This document shows, in pieces, positions 6,062 to 12,185 of a stretch of DNA of 12,185 nucleotides. Below the pieces are notes generated by a model that saw only the letters and a program-made list of their open reading frames with translations, searched no databases and had not been told where the DNA came from. The stretch is from contig CALVWH010000067.1 in assembly GCA_944364705.1 (NCBI GenBank), positions 1 through 12,185 of the forward strand, given 5' to 3'. The stretch comes from an uncultured Bacilli bacterium. GTDB taxonomy: Bacteria; Bacillota_I; Bacilli_A; RF39; UBA660. Each line of letters starts with the position of its first letter. The stretch's first letter is position 1. The position numbers and the translations under genes were made by a program.

Positions 6062-8194
6062 TTAACTTAAACCAAACTTTTGTCCTAAAGTAAGGGTAAC
6101 GGCTGTTGTTTCATTAATCACTTGTCCTTCTGGAATGGACTGCATAGTTACATAACCATATCCTGTTGTTTGACATGGAACTCCAATCATTGAAAAATAG
6201 GTTTTTGCTTGTTTGCTGGACCAGCCAATCATATTTGGCATCTTATATTCGGTTCCATTGGTTTTTAATAGTACGGTATTATTATAAATGACCGTATTTC
6301 CAGCATTTGGATACTGGTCAGTTACATGATCTCCATTTCCTATAGTAACTACTTGAATTCCATGAGAGTTTAAGTCTTGAACGACTTGATCTACTTTTTT
6401 ATTTTGATAAGAAGGTAACTGATAAGAATGGAAGGTTACATCTTCTTTCTTTTCTTCAAACATTCCTTTATAGGTTGCGATATTGGAAATGATTTCTTTT
6501 ACGGCTGTTTTCATCGCACTACTTGTTCCAATTTCTGGTTTTGCTAAAACGGCATAAATGATATATTTGGGTTCATCTTTTGGAAACATTCCAGCAAAAG
6601 AATAAATATAACTTCCTTCGATATATTTTCCAGTAGAGGAATCAACGTATTGAGAGGTTCCCGTTTTTCCAATAATATCATATCCTTCGATGTTATAATC
6701 GATTCCGGTAGCATACCCTTCTCCATGAACAACTTGATACATTAAGTCTTTAATTTTATTGACCGTATTGGTAGATACCACTCGTTCTTGTTCTTCTTTT
6801 TTCGACTGATAAATTACTTTTCCTGTATTTGGATCAACAATTTTATCAATAATATGAGGTTTTAACATTTTTCCATCGTTGGAAATAATGGTTAAAGCTT
6901 GCAACGCTTGAATAACGGTTGAAGTAATTCCTTGTCCAAAAGAAGCGGAAGCAACTTCAATTGGATATTTAAAGTTTATCTTTCCTTCTAATTCTCTTGG
7001 AAGTTCAATTCCCGTAGTTTTCCCAAAGCCATATTTATTAAAACAATCTCTTAATTCTTCTCTTGTCAAAAACCGCTGCATAATGTTACTTACTCCAACA
7101 TTACTAGAATATACATATCCTTGATCAAAAGTAATGGTTCCAAATCCAGTTCCATTCCAATCGTGAATGGTATCATCGGTAAAGGTAATTCCACTAGAAT
7201 CATAGGTTGCATTTCCATCGTAGGTTCCTTTTTCGATGGCACACATATAAGTATAGGTTTTCATTGTAGACCCTGGTTCATATAAATAAGAGGTAAGCGG
7301 ATTTTCATAACTCGTAATGTTTTTGGTATTTGGATTAAAGGATGGATAAGATGTATTGGCAACAATATCTCCGTTTTCTGCATCCATTACAGAGATGATC
7401 ATCCATTCTGGTTTGCTTGCATTTGCGGCATCTTTAACTGCAGTCTCTACAAAGCGCTGAATACTAGAATCAATGGTTAGATAAATATCCGCTCCATCTT
7501 CGGCATCTACTCGTTCTTCTTTGGTATCTGGTATTTTATATCCAAAGCGATCTCTTTGGTATTTTAAATATCCATCAACTCCTTTTAAAACTTCATTGTA
7601 TTTTGATTCAATTCCGAGTTCTCCAACAATTTGCCCTGACTCGTTTTCTTTAGCATATCCGATAATGTAAGAAGCAAAGTCGCCATTGGGATAATATCGT
7701 TTATAAGATTCTATAAAATCAATTCCTGGTAAATTTAATTTTTCGATTTCAATTTTGGTAAGTTCGGTAATTCCTCTTCCACCAGGGCCAAGTTCTACTT
7801 GATAAGCATCTTTATTTAAGAGTGCTAATAAATCTTCTTTGGTCATATTTAAAATTGGAGATAAAGCCTCGGCTGTTTTTTCTTTATCGACAACATGTAA
7901 TGGTGTTTTACTATTTCCCGTTCGTTCTTCGGATAAATACGCAATGACCGTATAAGAAGTTACGTTGAGTGCCAAAATGTTTTTGTCTTTATCATAGATA
8001 GTTCCTCTCGTTGCCACTAAGTTTTCGGTTACTGTATTTCGTTGGGCAGCAAATTTATCCATATCGATTCCATAAATGGTTTTGGATAAGGCTAAATATG
8101 CAAGCTGAATACAAAGAAGGAAAAGAAAAAGAAGAAACACACAAAATATGATTCTTGGGAAATTCCAAACATTTTGTATTTTCTTCTTTTTCAT
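6062..8194 (-). CDS. ftsI: class B penicillin-binding protein with two PASTA domains (septal transpeptidase)
   Basis: This 710-residue protein is a class B PBP that cross-links peptidoglycan stems at the division site (FtsI/PBP2B/PBP2X/SpoVD group). Order of parts: short basic N-terminus, one membrane anchor (about 14-36), the dimerisation-domain motif ATRGTIYDKD (61-70), and a transpeptidase domain with the active-site serine in STMK (S309, K312), SSN (363-365) and KTGTSQ (510-515). Two C-terminal PASTA repeats follow (about 588-645 and 650-705). All three catalytic motifs are intact. ATG at 8194 has AGGTGAT (8198-8204) three bases upstream, overlapping the ftsL stop codon. The order rsmH-ftsL-PBP is the classic division and cell wall cluster. 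The PASTA repeats fit Firmicute PBP2X/SpoVD-like enzymes; whether it serves vegetative division or sporulation cannot be read here, but its position favours division. pbpB would be an equivalent name. Confidence 0.95.
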   Translation of the reverse strand: MKKKKIQNVWNFPRIIFCVFLLFLFLLCIQLAYLALSKTIYGIDMDKFAAQRNTVTENLVATRGTIYDKDKNILALNVTSYTVIAYLSEERTGNSKTPLHVVDKEKTAEALSPILNMTKEDLLALLNKDAYQVELGPGGRGITELTKIEIEKLNLPGIDFIESYKRYYPNGDFASYIIGYAKENESGQIVGELGIESKYNEVLKGVDGYLKYQRDRFGYKIPDTKEERVDAEDGADIYLTIDSSIQRFVETAVKDAANASKPEWMIISVMDAENGDIVANTSYPSFNPNTKNITSYENPLTSYLYEPGSTMKTYTYMCAIEKGTYDGNATYDSSGITFTDDTIHDWNGTGFGTITFDQGYVYSSNVGVSNIMQRFLTREELRDCFNKYGFGKTTGIELPRELEGKINFKYPIEVASASFGQGITSTVIQALQALTIISNDGKMLKPHIIDKIVDPNTGKVIYQSKKEEQERVVSTNTVNKIKDLMYQVVHGEGYATGIDYNIEGYDIIGKTGTSQYVDSSTGKYIEGSYIYSFAGMFPKDEPKYIIYAVLAKPEIGTSSAMKTAVKEIISNIATYKGMFEEKKEDVTFHSYQLPSYQNKKVDQVVQDLNSHGIQVVTIGNGDHVTDQYPNAGNTVIYNNTVLLKTNGTEYKMPNMIGWSSKQAKTYFSMIGVPCQTTGYGYVTMQSIPEGQVINETTAVTLTLGQKFGLS

Positions 8195-8202
8195 ATGATC
8201 AC

Positions 8203-8502
8203 CTACTCTTCTACGGTCACAATATTTTCGTTATTATAAGCAAGTCCCATTTCTTGAATAACTTCTTTGATCTTATCGAAAGAAGTAAGTTCACTTACTT
8301 GCATATTCATGCTTTCATTGGTTTTTTCTTGATTTTTTACTTCATATTTTAATTTTTCAACATTCATATTTAAATTTCCAATGCTTGCACCACAAAAAAT
8401 CTGAACAACTAAAATACACAAAGGAGACAAAACTAAACCAATGAAATATACTAATTTTTCACCTTTTGTAAATTTTAATTTTCTTTTTTTGTTTTTTTTC
8501 AT
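8203..8502 (-). CDS. ftsL: FtsL-like divisome protein
   Basis: This 99-residue protein has a strongly basic cytoplasmic tail (MKKNKKRKLK), one transmembrane helix (about 17-39) and an extracytoplasmic coiled-coil segment (about 43-72). It ends with a short region, SELTSFDKIKEVIQEMGLAY, that resembles the C-terminal part of FtsL proteins. FtsL is poorly conserved, so the call rests mainly on topology, size and its place between rsmH and the PBP gene. It would partner FtsB/DivIC and activate the septal PBP and its glycosyltransferase. Start ATG at 8502 has a weak GTGAT (8506-8510) three bases upstream. It lies 13 bases after rsmH and 8 bases before the PBP gene. Confidence 0.85.
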   Translation of the reverse strand: MKKNKKRKLKFTKGEKLVYFIGLVLSPLCILVVQIFCGASIGNLNMNVEKLKYEVKNQEKTNESMNMQVSELTSFDKIKEVIQEMGLAYNNENIVTVEE

Positions 8503-8515
8503 GGTATCACACTTT

Positions 8516-9433
8516 CTATTTTATTCTTTCAATGACATGAAGACGAGCACTACGGCTTCTTGGATTTTTTTCTTTTTCTTCTTCGGTTGGTTCTATCACA
8601 CAAATTTCTTTAAATTTTGGTTGATATTCTTCTGGAAGAATTGGAAGTTTTTGAAGTTCTTTTTTTACTTTACAGTTTTTTTTCACAAATTCTTTGCAGA
8701 TGTGATCTTCTAAGGAATGGAAGGTAATCACACAAATTCTTCCTCCAATCGATAAGAAAGAAAAGGCATCTTCTAAGGCATTACGAAATACATCTAGTTC
8801 TTGGTTTACTTCGATTCGAATGGCTTGGAAAACTTTTCGAGCGGGATGTTTTTCTCTTCGATATTTAAAGGGAACATTGTTTTTTACAAGTTCTGCAAGT
8901 TCTAAGGTTGTTTCGATTTCTTTGTTTTCTCGGTATTCTATGATTGCTTGTGCAATTGGTTTGGCGTATTTTTCTTCTCCATAGGTTTGAAAAATATGAA
9001 TCAAATCTTGCTTTGAATAGGTATTGACAACGGTTTTTGCAGTTAATTTTTTTCTTTGATCCATTCGCATATCTAAAGGAGCATCTTTATGAAAACTAAA
9101 TCCTCGGTAATCTTCATCTAGTTGAGGACTTGATACGCCTAGGTCAAATAAAATTCCATCGACTTCTTTTTGGTTTCTTTTTTCTAATTCTTCTTTTAAG
9201 AAAGTAAAGTTTCGATCAATGATTTCGAAGTTTGGAGCAATGGAACTTAGTTTTTTTTGACTAAAGGTGATTGCTTCTTTGTCTTGATCAAAGGCATATA
9301 AATATCCTTTAGGAATTCTTTTTAGGATCTCACTACTATGTCCAGCATATCCTAACGTGCAATCTACAATAACAGAATCTTCTTTGATGTTTAAGGATTC
9401 GATACTTTCTTTTAGTAAAACACTAATATGCAT
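8516..9433 (-). CDS. rsmH: 16S rRNA (cytosine-1402 N4) methyltransferase RsmH
   Basis: RsmH (MraW) is an S-adenosylmethionine-dependent enzyme that methylates N4 of C1402 in 16S rRNA, in the ribosomal P site. Visible family marks are the opening HISVLLKESIE, the SAM-binding motif VDCTLGYAGHS (about 23-33), FDQD (48-51), DGILFDLGVSSPQLD, RGFSFHKDAPLDMRMD, the region around FKYRREKHPARKVFQAIRIEVN, ICVITFHSLED and the C-terminal NPRSRSARLHVIER. The 305-residue length matches the family. The frame extends upstream to a TTG at 9448, but ATG at 9433 is the real start because AGGTGAT (9437-9443) lies three bases before it. That site overlaps the mraZ stop, so the genes are coupled. All expected motifs are present and the call is secure. 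Confidence 0.97.
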   Translation of the reverse strand: MHISVLLKESIESLNIKEDSVIVDCTLGYAGHSSEILKRIPKGYLYAFDQDKEAITFSQKKLSSIAPNFEIIDRNFTFLKEELEKRNQKEVDGILFDLGVSSPQLDEDYRGFSFHKDAPLDMRMDQRKKLTAKTVVNTYSKQDLIHIFQTYGEEKYAKPIAQAIIEYRENKEIETTLELAELVKNNVPFKYRREKHPARKVFQAIRIEVNQELDVFRNALEDAFSFLSIGGRICVITFHSLEDHICKEFVKKNCKVKKELQKLPILPEEYQPKFKEICVIEPTEEEKEKNPRSRSARLHVIERIK

Positions 9434-9441
9434 ATAATCAC

Positions 9442-9870
9442 CTACCAAGGATTGGAAAACAAATGATCCGCAATTTGTGAAATTTCGGCTTCATTTTCTA
9501 CCGTAAATGCTTCCCATTCTTCTTTTGCCCAAATTTCTAAATGGTCATTAACCCCTATAATAATACATTCTTTTTTTATATTTGCATAATTTAATAGTGG
9601 CATTCGAATGTTGATTCTTCCTTGTTTATCGATTTCACAAACATTCGCAGCGGATAAAAAAAAGCGCATAAAGTTTCTTGCTTCTTTGGTGTTTGGTAAT
9701 TCTCGGTATTTTTGAATGATGGTTTCCCATTCTGCTTTGGGATAGATGAACAAACAGTGATCTAATCCACGGGTTAAAACAAAGTCTTCTCCTAATTCGT
9801 AACGAATTTTTGAGGGAATGGTTAATCTTCCTTTTTCATCTAAGTTATGATGATATTCTCCCATTAGCAT
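9442..9870 (-). CDS. mraZ: MraZ transcriptional regulator
   Basis: MraZ is a ring-forming DNA-binding protein with two AbrB-like half domains that regulates its own division and cell-wall cluster. Both halves show the signature loop: DEKGRL (11-16) after MGEYHHNL, and DKQGRI (81-86). The 142-residue length is typical. ATG at 9870 is supported by GGTGAT five bases upstream; a second in-frame ATG two codons later is less well placed. It is the first gene of the unit mraZ-rsmH-ftsL-PBP, with 8 bases to rsmH. Upstream lie a good promoter and three regularly spaced CCACT boxes (GTGG on the coding strand) resembling known MraZ operators, so autoregulation is likely. Confidence 0.97.
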   Translation of the reverse strand: MLMGEYHHNLDEKGRLTIPSKIRYELGEDFVLTRGLDHCLFIYPKAEWETIIQKYRELPNTKEARNFMRFFLSAANVCEIDKQGRINIRMPLLNYANIKKECIIIGVNDHLEIWAKEEWEAFTVENEAEISQIADHLFSNPW

Positions 9871-9880
9871 TCAAAATCAC

Positions 9881-9906
9881 CCACTTTTCACCACTATCTA
9901 CCACTT
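9881..9906 (-). promoter_or_regulatory. predicted MraZ operator: three 10-bp-phased boxes
   Basis: On the coding (minus) strand the sequence reads AAGTGGT (9907-9901), TAGTGGT (9897-9891) and AAGTGGG (9887-9881). On the plus strand these are CCACTT, CCACTA and CCACTT starting at 9901, 9891 and 9881, an exact 10-base period. MraZ of Mollicutes is known to bind direct repeats of an AAAGTG[T/G]-like unit with three-base spacers upstream of mraZ, which fits. The boxes lie downstream of the -10 box and the last overlaps the ribosome binding site. Confidence 0.75.
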
Positions 9907-9914
9907 ACACATTC

Positions 9915-9943
9915 ATTTTACCCCATTTTCAGGGTTTTGTCTA
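9915..9943 (-). promoter_or_regulatory. sigma-A-like promoter of mraZ
   Basis: TAGACA (9938-9943) and TAAAAT (9915-9920) on the minus strand are 17 bases apart. The expected transcription start near 9908 lies directly before the MraZ boxes and about 38 bases upstream of the start codon. Confidence 0.65.
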
Positions 9944-9986
9944 TGTTTTCTAAGGAAAATACATAACTTTACATTTTTTTACATTT

Positions 9987-10019
9987 AAAAAGATGATTTT
10001 TTTATTCTAAAATCATCTT
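9987..10019 (-). terminator. intrinsic terminator of truB
   Basis: On the minus strand AAGATGATTTT (10019-10009) and AAAATCATCTT (10000-9990) form an 11-bp stem around an 8-base loop, followed by a short T-run (9989-9987). The first arm is the end of the truB coding region and the TAA stop (10004-10002) is in the loop. The short T-run leaves efficiency uncertain. Confidence 0.7.
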
Positions 10020-10862
10020 CCATGGTTTTAATGTTTTTTTATCTTCGGTTTCTTTATAGATTGCAAGAACTTTTCCGTTTTTTACAAAGCAAACAATATC
10101 TTCTTTTTCTTTTTGTATTTTTTGACCTTTTTTAATTTTGAATTCTAACTCTTCGGTTACTTCTACTTTTGGATAAGGTAAAATGTTTTCAAGTGGCAAT
10201 AATTGATATTCTCCTTTTTCGATTTGCTTTATGGTAGATGCTTGCTTGATCGTGAAGTTTCCTTGTTTCGTTCTTCGTAATTCGGTCATGATTCCTACGG
10301 TTTTTAAAGAGGAAGCGATGTCTCGAACTAAGCTTCGAATATAGGTTCCTTTGCTTACCGTTGCGGAAAAGGAAAAAATAGTATTTTCCTTTTCGTAAGT
10401 AATTTCTGAGGTCAAAGATAGTTTTTTTATGGTTACTTCTTTTTTTGGTAAAGAAACGGTTTGTCCTGCACGAGCGTATTCATAAAGTTTTTTTCCGTTT
10501 ACTTTTACAGCAGAATAGATGGGAACTTCTTGTTGATACGTGATTTCAAATTTTTTTAACGTTTTTTCGATTTGTTCTTTTGTAAGATGCGTTGGTATTT
10601 GTTTTTGAATGGTTCCTTCACAATCTAGAGTATCGGTTTGTATTCCAAGAGCGGCAGTTACAAGATATTCTTTTTCCATGGATGTTAAAAGCTCGGCAAT
10701 TTTCACTGCTTTTCCAACACATAGGACAAGTGTGCCGGTTGCTAAAGGGTCTAACGTTCCAGTATGACCGATTTTTTTTGTGTGCAAAATTTTTGATACA
10801 TGATTTACAACGTCTCTACTTGTCCATCCTTTTGGTTTGTCAACAACAATAATTCCATCCAT
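10002..10862 (-). CDS. truB: tRNA pseudouridine-55 synthase TruB
   Basis: TruB converts U55 in the T-loop of most tRNAs to pseudouridine and also helps tRNA fold. The 286-residue product begins MDGIIVVDKPKGWTSRDVV and carries the catalytic motif IGHTGTLDPLATG with the nucleophile D38. Further family segments are KEYLVTAALG, TYQQEVPIYSAVKVNGKKLYEYAR, and SKGTYIRSLVRDIA. The C-terminal part (about 210-286) fits the small PUA-like domain of bacterial TruB. The frame extends three codons further to a GTG at 10871, but AGGTGAT (10867-10873) is clearly the ribosome binding site for ATG 10862, four bases on. It has its own promoter and terminator and is not coupled to its neighbours here, unlike the common rbfA-truB-ribF order. 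Confidence 0.97.
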   Translation of the reverse strand: MDGIIVVDKPKGWTSRDVVNHVSKILHTKKIGHTGTLDPLATGTLVLCVGKAVKIAELLTSMEKEYLVTAALGIQTDTLDCEGTIQKQIPTHLTKEQIEKTLKKFEITYQQEVPIYSAVKVNGKKLYEYARAGQTVSLPKKEVTIKKLSLTSEITYEKENTIFSFSATVSKGTYIRSLVRDIASSLKTVGIMTELRRTKQGNFTIKQASTIKQIEKGEYQLLPLENILPYPKVEVTEELEFKIKKGQKIQKEKEDIVCFVKNGKVLAIYKETEDKKTLKPWKMILE

Positions 10863-10879
10863 AGCAATCACCTTGTTTT

Positions 10880-10908
10880 ATTATATCATGTATAAATGTA
10901 GATGTGAA
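10880..10908 (-). promoter_or_regulatory. sigma-A-like promoter of truB
   Basis: TTCACA (10903-10908) and a perfect TATAAT (10880-10885) on the minus strand are 17 bases apart, and the -10 box carries the extended TG (TGATATAAT). This is the strongest-looking promoter in the window. Transcription would start near 10873, leaving a leader of about a dozen bases that consists almost only of the ribosome binding site. Confidence 0.75.
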
Positions 10909-10910
10909 TC

Positions 10911-10929
10911 AATGAATAAAAAATTCATT
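10911..10929. repeat. perfect inverted repeat upstream of the truB promoter
   Basis: AATGAAT (10911-10917) and ATTCATT (10923-10929) are perfect inverted arms around AAAAA, two bases upstream of the truB -35 box. It could be an operator for a dimeric protein or chance in A/T-rich DNA. No T-run follows in a way that fits a terminator on the minus strand. Confidence 0.35.
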
Positions 10930-10968
10930 CGTTTATGATAAAATATTTTTTTGACTTTCCTATTATGC

Positions 10969-10993
10969 AAAAAAAGATCACTTAAGATCTTTT
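10969..10993 (-). terminator. intrinsic terminator of the prkC-rsgA unit
   Basis: On the minus strand AAAAGATC (10993-10986), loop TTAAGT and GATCTTTT (10979-10972) form an 8-bp stem that runs into a T-run (A-run from 10969 on the plus strand). The rsgA stop TAA (10984-10982) is in the loop. Confidence 0.8.
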
Positions 10994-11836
10994 ATATTTT
11001 ACTTTTTCATTTCTTTTTTCTTTCAAAAACGTCAAATAATTTTCATATCTACTTTTTAAGATATAACCCTGTTTGACCATTTCTTTAATTTTACAACCAT
11101 CTTCTTTATCATGCATACAATCATGATATTTGCATTCTCCTTGATAAATAACAAAATCTTTAAACTGATCTCGAATATCTAAAATCGTCATTTCTTCTAA
11201 ATGAATCGAAGAAAAACCCGGAGTATCGGCAACATATCCCCCACCAATAGGAAGAAGTTCGGTATGCCTTGTTGTATGTTTTCCTCTTCCTAAAGCATAA
11301 GAAATATCATCCGTTTTTAACTGTAATGCAGGATCTAAATGATTTAATAACGTACTTTTTCCTGCTCCACTTTGACCAGTAAAGACCGTAATTTTATTTG
11401 AAAATAAAAAGCGAATTTCCTCAATTTGTGTATTCTTAAAACATTGATATCCCATTTTTTTATAAAAAGATAAAATCTTTTCCATTTCTTCTGGATCTTT
11501 TAATAAATCCCATTTTGTAAAAATTAAAATAGGAACAATGTTATGAAATTCTATCGTTACCAAAAGTTTATCTAACAAATAAGAATCAAAATCCGGATCT
11601 TTTAAACTTGTAATAATAAATGCATAATCAACATTAGCAATCGATGGCCGAATTAAATAATTTTTTCTTTCTTTTACATCTAAAATATAATGATTTTTTT
11701 CATCAAAAGTAACCAAGTCCCCCACTAGAGGAGTAATCTTTAAATTTCGAAATTTTCCTCTAGACTTACAAACATAAAGTTGATCAGATAAGACCGTATA
11801 GTCATTACTGATCTGTTTAATAATTCTTCCTTCCAT
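10982..11836 (-). CDS. rsgA: ribosome small-subunit GTPase RsgA
   Basis: RsgA (YloQ/CpgA/YjeQ) is a circularly permuted GTPase that checks late 30S subunit maturation. The 284-residue product has an N-terminal OB-fold (about 1-65). The GTPase motifs come in permuted order: G4 as TKWD (107-110), the P-loop GQSGAGKS (154-161), the switch I-like GRGKHTTRH (183-191) and G3 DTPGF (204-208). The C-terminal zinc-binding segment has C235, C240, H242 and C248. The open frame continues 32 codons upstream, but those codons overlap the kinase gene in another frame and give a low-complexity Gln-rich sequence, so ATG 11836 (MEGRIIKQ) is the true start. It lies one base after the kinase stop (TAA-T-ATG), indicating translational coupling. 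A weak AGAAGAAG upstream may serve as ribosome binding site. The prkC-rsgA order is classic in Firmicutes. Confidence 0.96.
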   Translation of the reverse strand: MEGRIIKQISNDYTVLSDQLYVCKSRGKFRNLKITPLVGDLVTFDEKNHYILDVKERKNYLIRPSIANVDYAFIITSLKDPDFDSYLLDKLLVTIEFHNIVPILIFTKWDLLKDPEEMEKILSFYKKMGYQCFKNTQIEEIRFLFSNKITVFTGQSGAGKSTLLNHLDPALQLKTDDISYALGRGKHTTRHTELLPIGGGYVADTPGFSSIHLEEMTILDIRDQFKDFVIYQGECKYHDCMHDKEDGCKIKEMVKQGYILKSRYENYLTFLKEKRNEKVKYKRS

Positions 11837-11837
11837 A

Positions 11838-12185
11838 TTAAGAATCTTCTTCTGGATCTGAACTTGGAGTTGGAGATGCCGATGGGGTGGAACTTGGAGT
11901 TGGTGTTGGCGTTGCTTTTGGTTTTTTCGCAACCGTTAAGGTTAAATTAGCACCCGTAAATACTTCTACTCCAGCGGTACGATTTTGTTTAATAATCGTT
12001 CCCTCTTCTACGGAATTGGTTTCTTCATACGTAAGGGTTAAATTAATTCCATGTTGATCACAGAACTCTTGAGCATCGGCAACCGTCATTTTAGTAAAAT
12101 CTGGATATACCGTATAAATTTCCGCAATATATAAAGTTAAAATATCTCCCTTTTCTAACTTTTCTCCTTTTGCTGGCTCTTGTTC
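11838..12185 (-). CDS. prkC: PrkC/Stk1-type Ser/Thr kinase, C-terminal PASTA part (partial)
   Basis: The frame is open from the window edge to TAA at 11838-11840; 115 codons are visible. The segment holds the end of one PASTA repeat (EPAKGEKLEKGDILTLYIA) and one full PASTA repeat (from about YTVYPDFTKM to GANLTLTVA). It finishes with a tail of about 29 residues rich in Thr, Pro and Ser with an acidic end (SSDPEEDS). PASTA repeats occur outside the membrane in PrkC/StkP-type kinases, where they bind muropeptides or lipid II, and in some PBPs. The kinase identity is inferred from the position directly before rsgA, the usual prpC-prkC-rsgA order; the kinase and membrane domains lie outside the window. 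No internal ATG should be taken as the start, since homology runs through to the edge. Confidence 0.85.
   Translation of the reverse strand, partial: EQEPAKGEKLEKGDILTLYIAEIYTVYPDFTKMTVADAQEFCDQHGINLTLTYEETNSVEEGTIIKQNRTAGVEVFTGANLTLTVAKKPKATPTPTPSSTPSASPTPSSDPEEDS

Noticed and set aside
8441..8713. Plus-strand open frame of 90 codons across ftsL and rsmH
   Set aside because: Phe-rich antisense shadow of Lys-rich coding sequence; the minus-strand genes are certain.
10592..10852. Plus-strand open frame of 86 codons inside truB
   Set aside because: Antisense to a secure gene with intact motifs; no recognisable domain or start signal.
10911..10929. Inverted repeat upstream of truB as a second terminator
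   Set aside because: No T-run follows the stem on the minus strand, and a convincing terminator for rsgA already exists at 10969-10993.
11507..11518. RsgA G4 motif TKWD instead of NKxD
   Set aside because: A Thr at this place is, as far as I recall, seen in other Firmicute RsgA proteins; all other GTPase motifs are intact, so it is not a sign of a defect.
11837..11932. 32-codon N-terminal extension of RsgA
   Set aside because: The sequence is a Gln/His-rich out-of-frame reading of the kinase tail; the family start MEGRIIK fits ATG 11836.
12087..12089. ATG in the PASTA region as the start of a separate small protein
   Set aside because: The same frame continues open to the window edge with PASTA-like sequence, so it is an internal methionine of the kinase gene.
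1..12185. CRISPR array, transposon ends, tRNA or rRNA genes
   Set aside because: I saw no regularly spaced identical repeats, no transposase and no tRNA- or rRNA-like segments; intergenic space is too short to hold them.

Overview
The window is a densely packed piece of a low-GC (visibly A/T-rich, GC not counted) Gram-positive bacterial chromosome. The standard genetic code fits: tryptophan is written TGG and stops are mostly TAA and TAG. The gene content points to Bacillota, most likely Bacilli. It includes mraZ-rsmH-ftsL-PBP, a PASTA kinase followed by rsgA, a FemX/FemAB-type cross-bridge enzyme, and a split 2-hydroxyacyl-CoA-dehydratase-activase-like operon. The gut-associated RF39/Erysipelotrichales-like lineages near Mollicutes are a plausible home, but this is inference. 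I see no rRNA, tRNA, CRISPR array, insertion sequence or phage gene.

Layout by position. (1) 1-2663, minus strand: an operon of three overlapping genes transcribed right to left. They are a DUF2229/COG3580-like protein (1761-2663), a COG3581-like protein (698-1777) and a BadF/HgdC-type ATPase activase that runs off the window edge (1-701). In many Clostridia the same parts form one very large protein. (2) 2664-2835: a divergent intergenic region with a sigma-A-like promoter on each strand and a hairpin in the plus-strand leader. (3) 2836-4083, plus strand: a FemX/FemAB-type aminoacyltransferase, the only plus-strand gene. (4) 4082-4134: convergent terminators. (5) 4133-9870, minus strand: mraZ, rsmH, ftsL, a class B PBP with two PASTA domains, a YgjP-type metallopeptidase and a secreted coiled-coil M23 peptidoglycan hydrolase. 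No terminator is visible inside this set. An extra promoter lies just upstream of the ygjP-like gene. (6) 10002-10862: truB as its own unit with promoter and terminator. (7) 10982-12185: rsgA preceded by the PASTA tail of a PrkC-type Ser/Thr kinase, cut by the window edge.

Functionally, most of the window concerns cell-wall growth and division. MraZ probably regulates the cluster through three 10-bp-phased boxes just upstream of its own gene. RsmH modifies 16S rRNA, FtsL and the PBP belong to the septal synthase, the M23 protein is a candidate septal hydrolase, the FemX-like enzyme adds bridge amino acids to lipid II, and the PASTA kinase senses wall fragments. TruB and RsgA are translation and ribosome-assembly housekeeping genes. 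The first operon is the least understood part and the best place to look for new biochemistry. No clearly new multi-gene system is visible. The most notable small-scale patterns are the MraZ operator array, the stop-codon-overlapping terminators and the uniform AGGTGAT-type ribosome binding sites.
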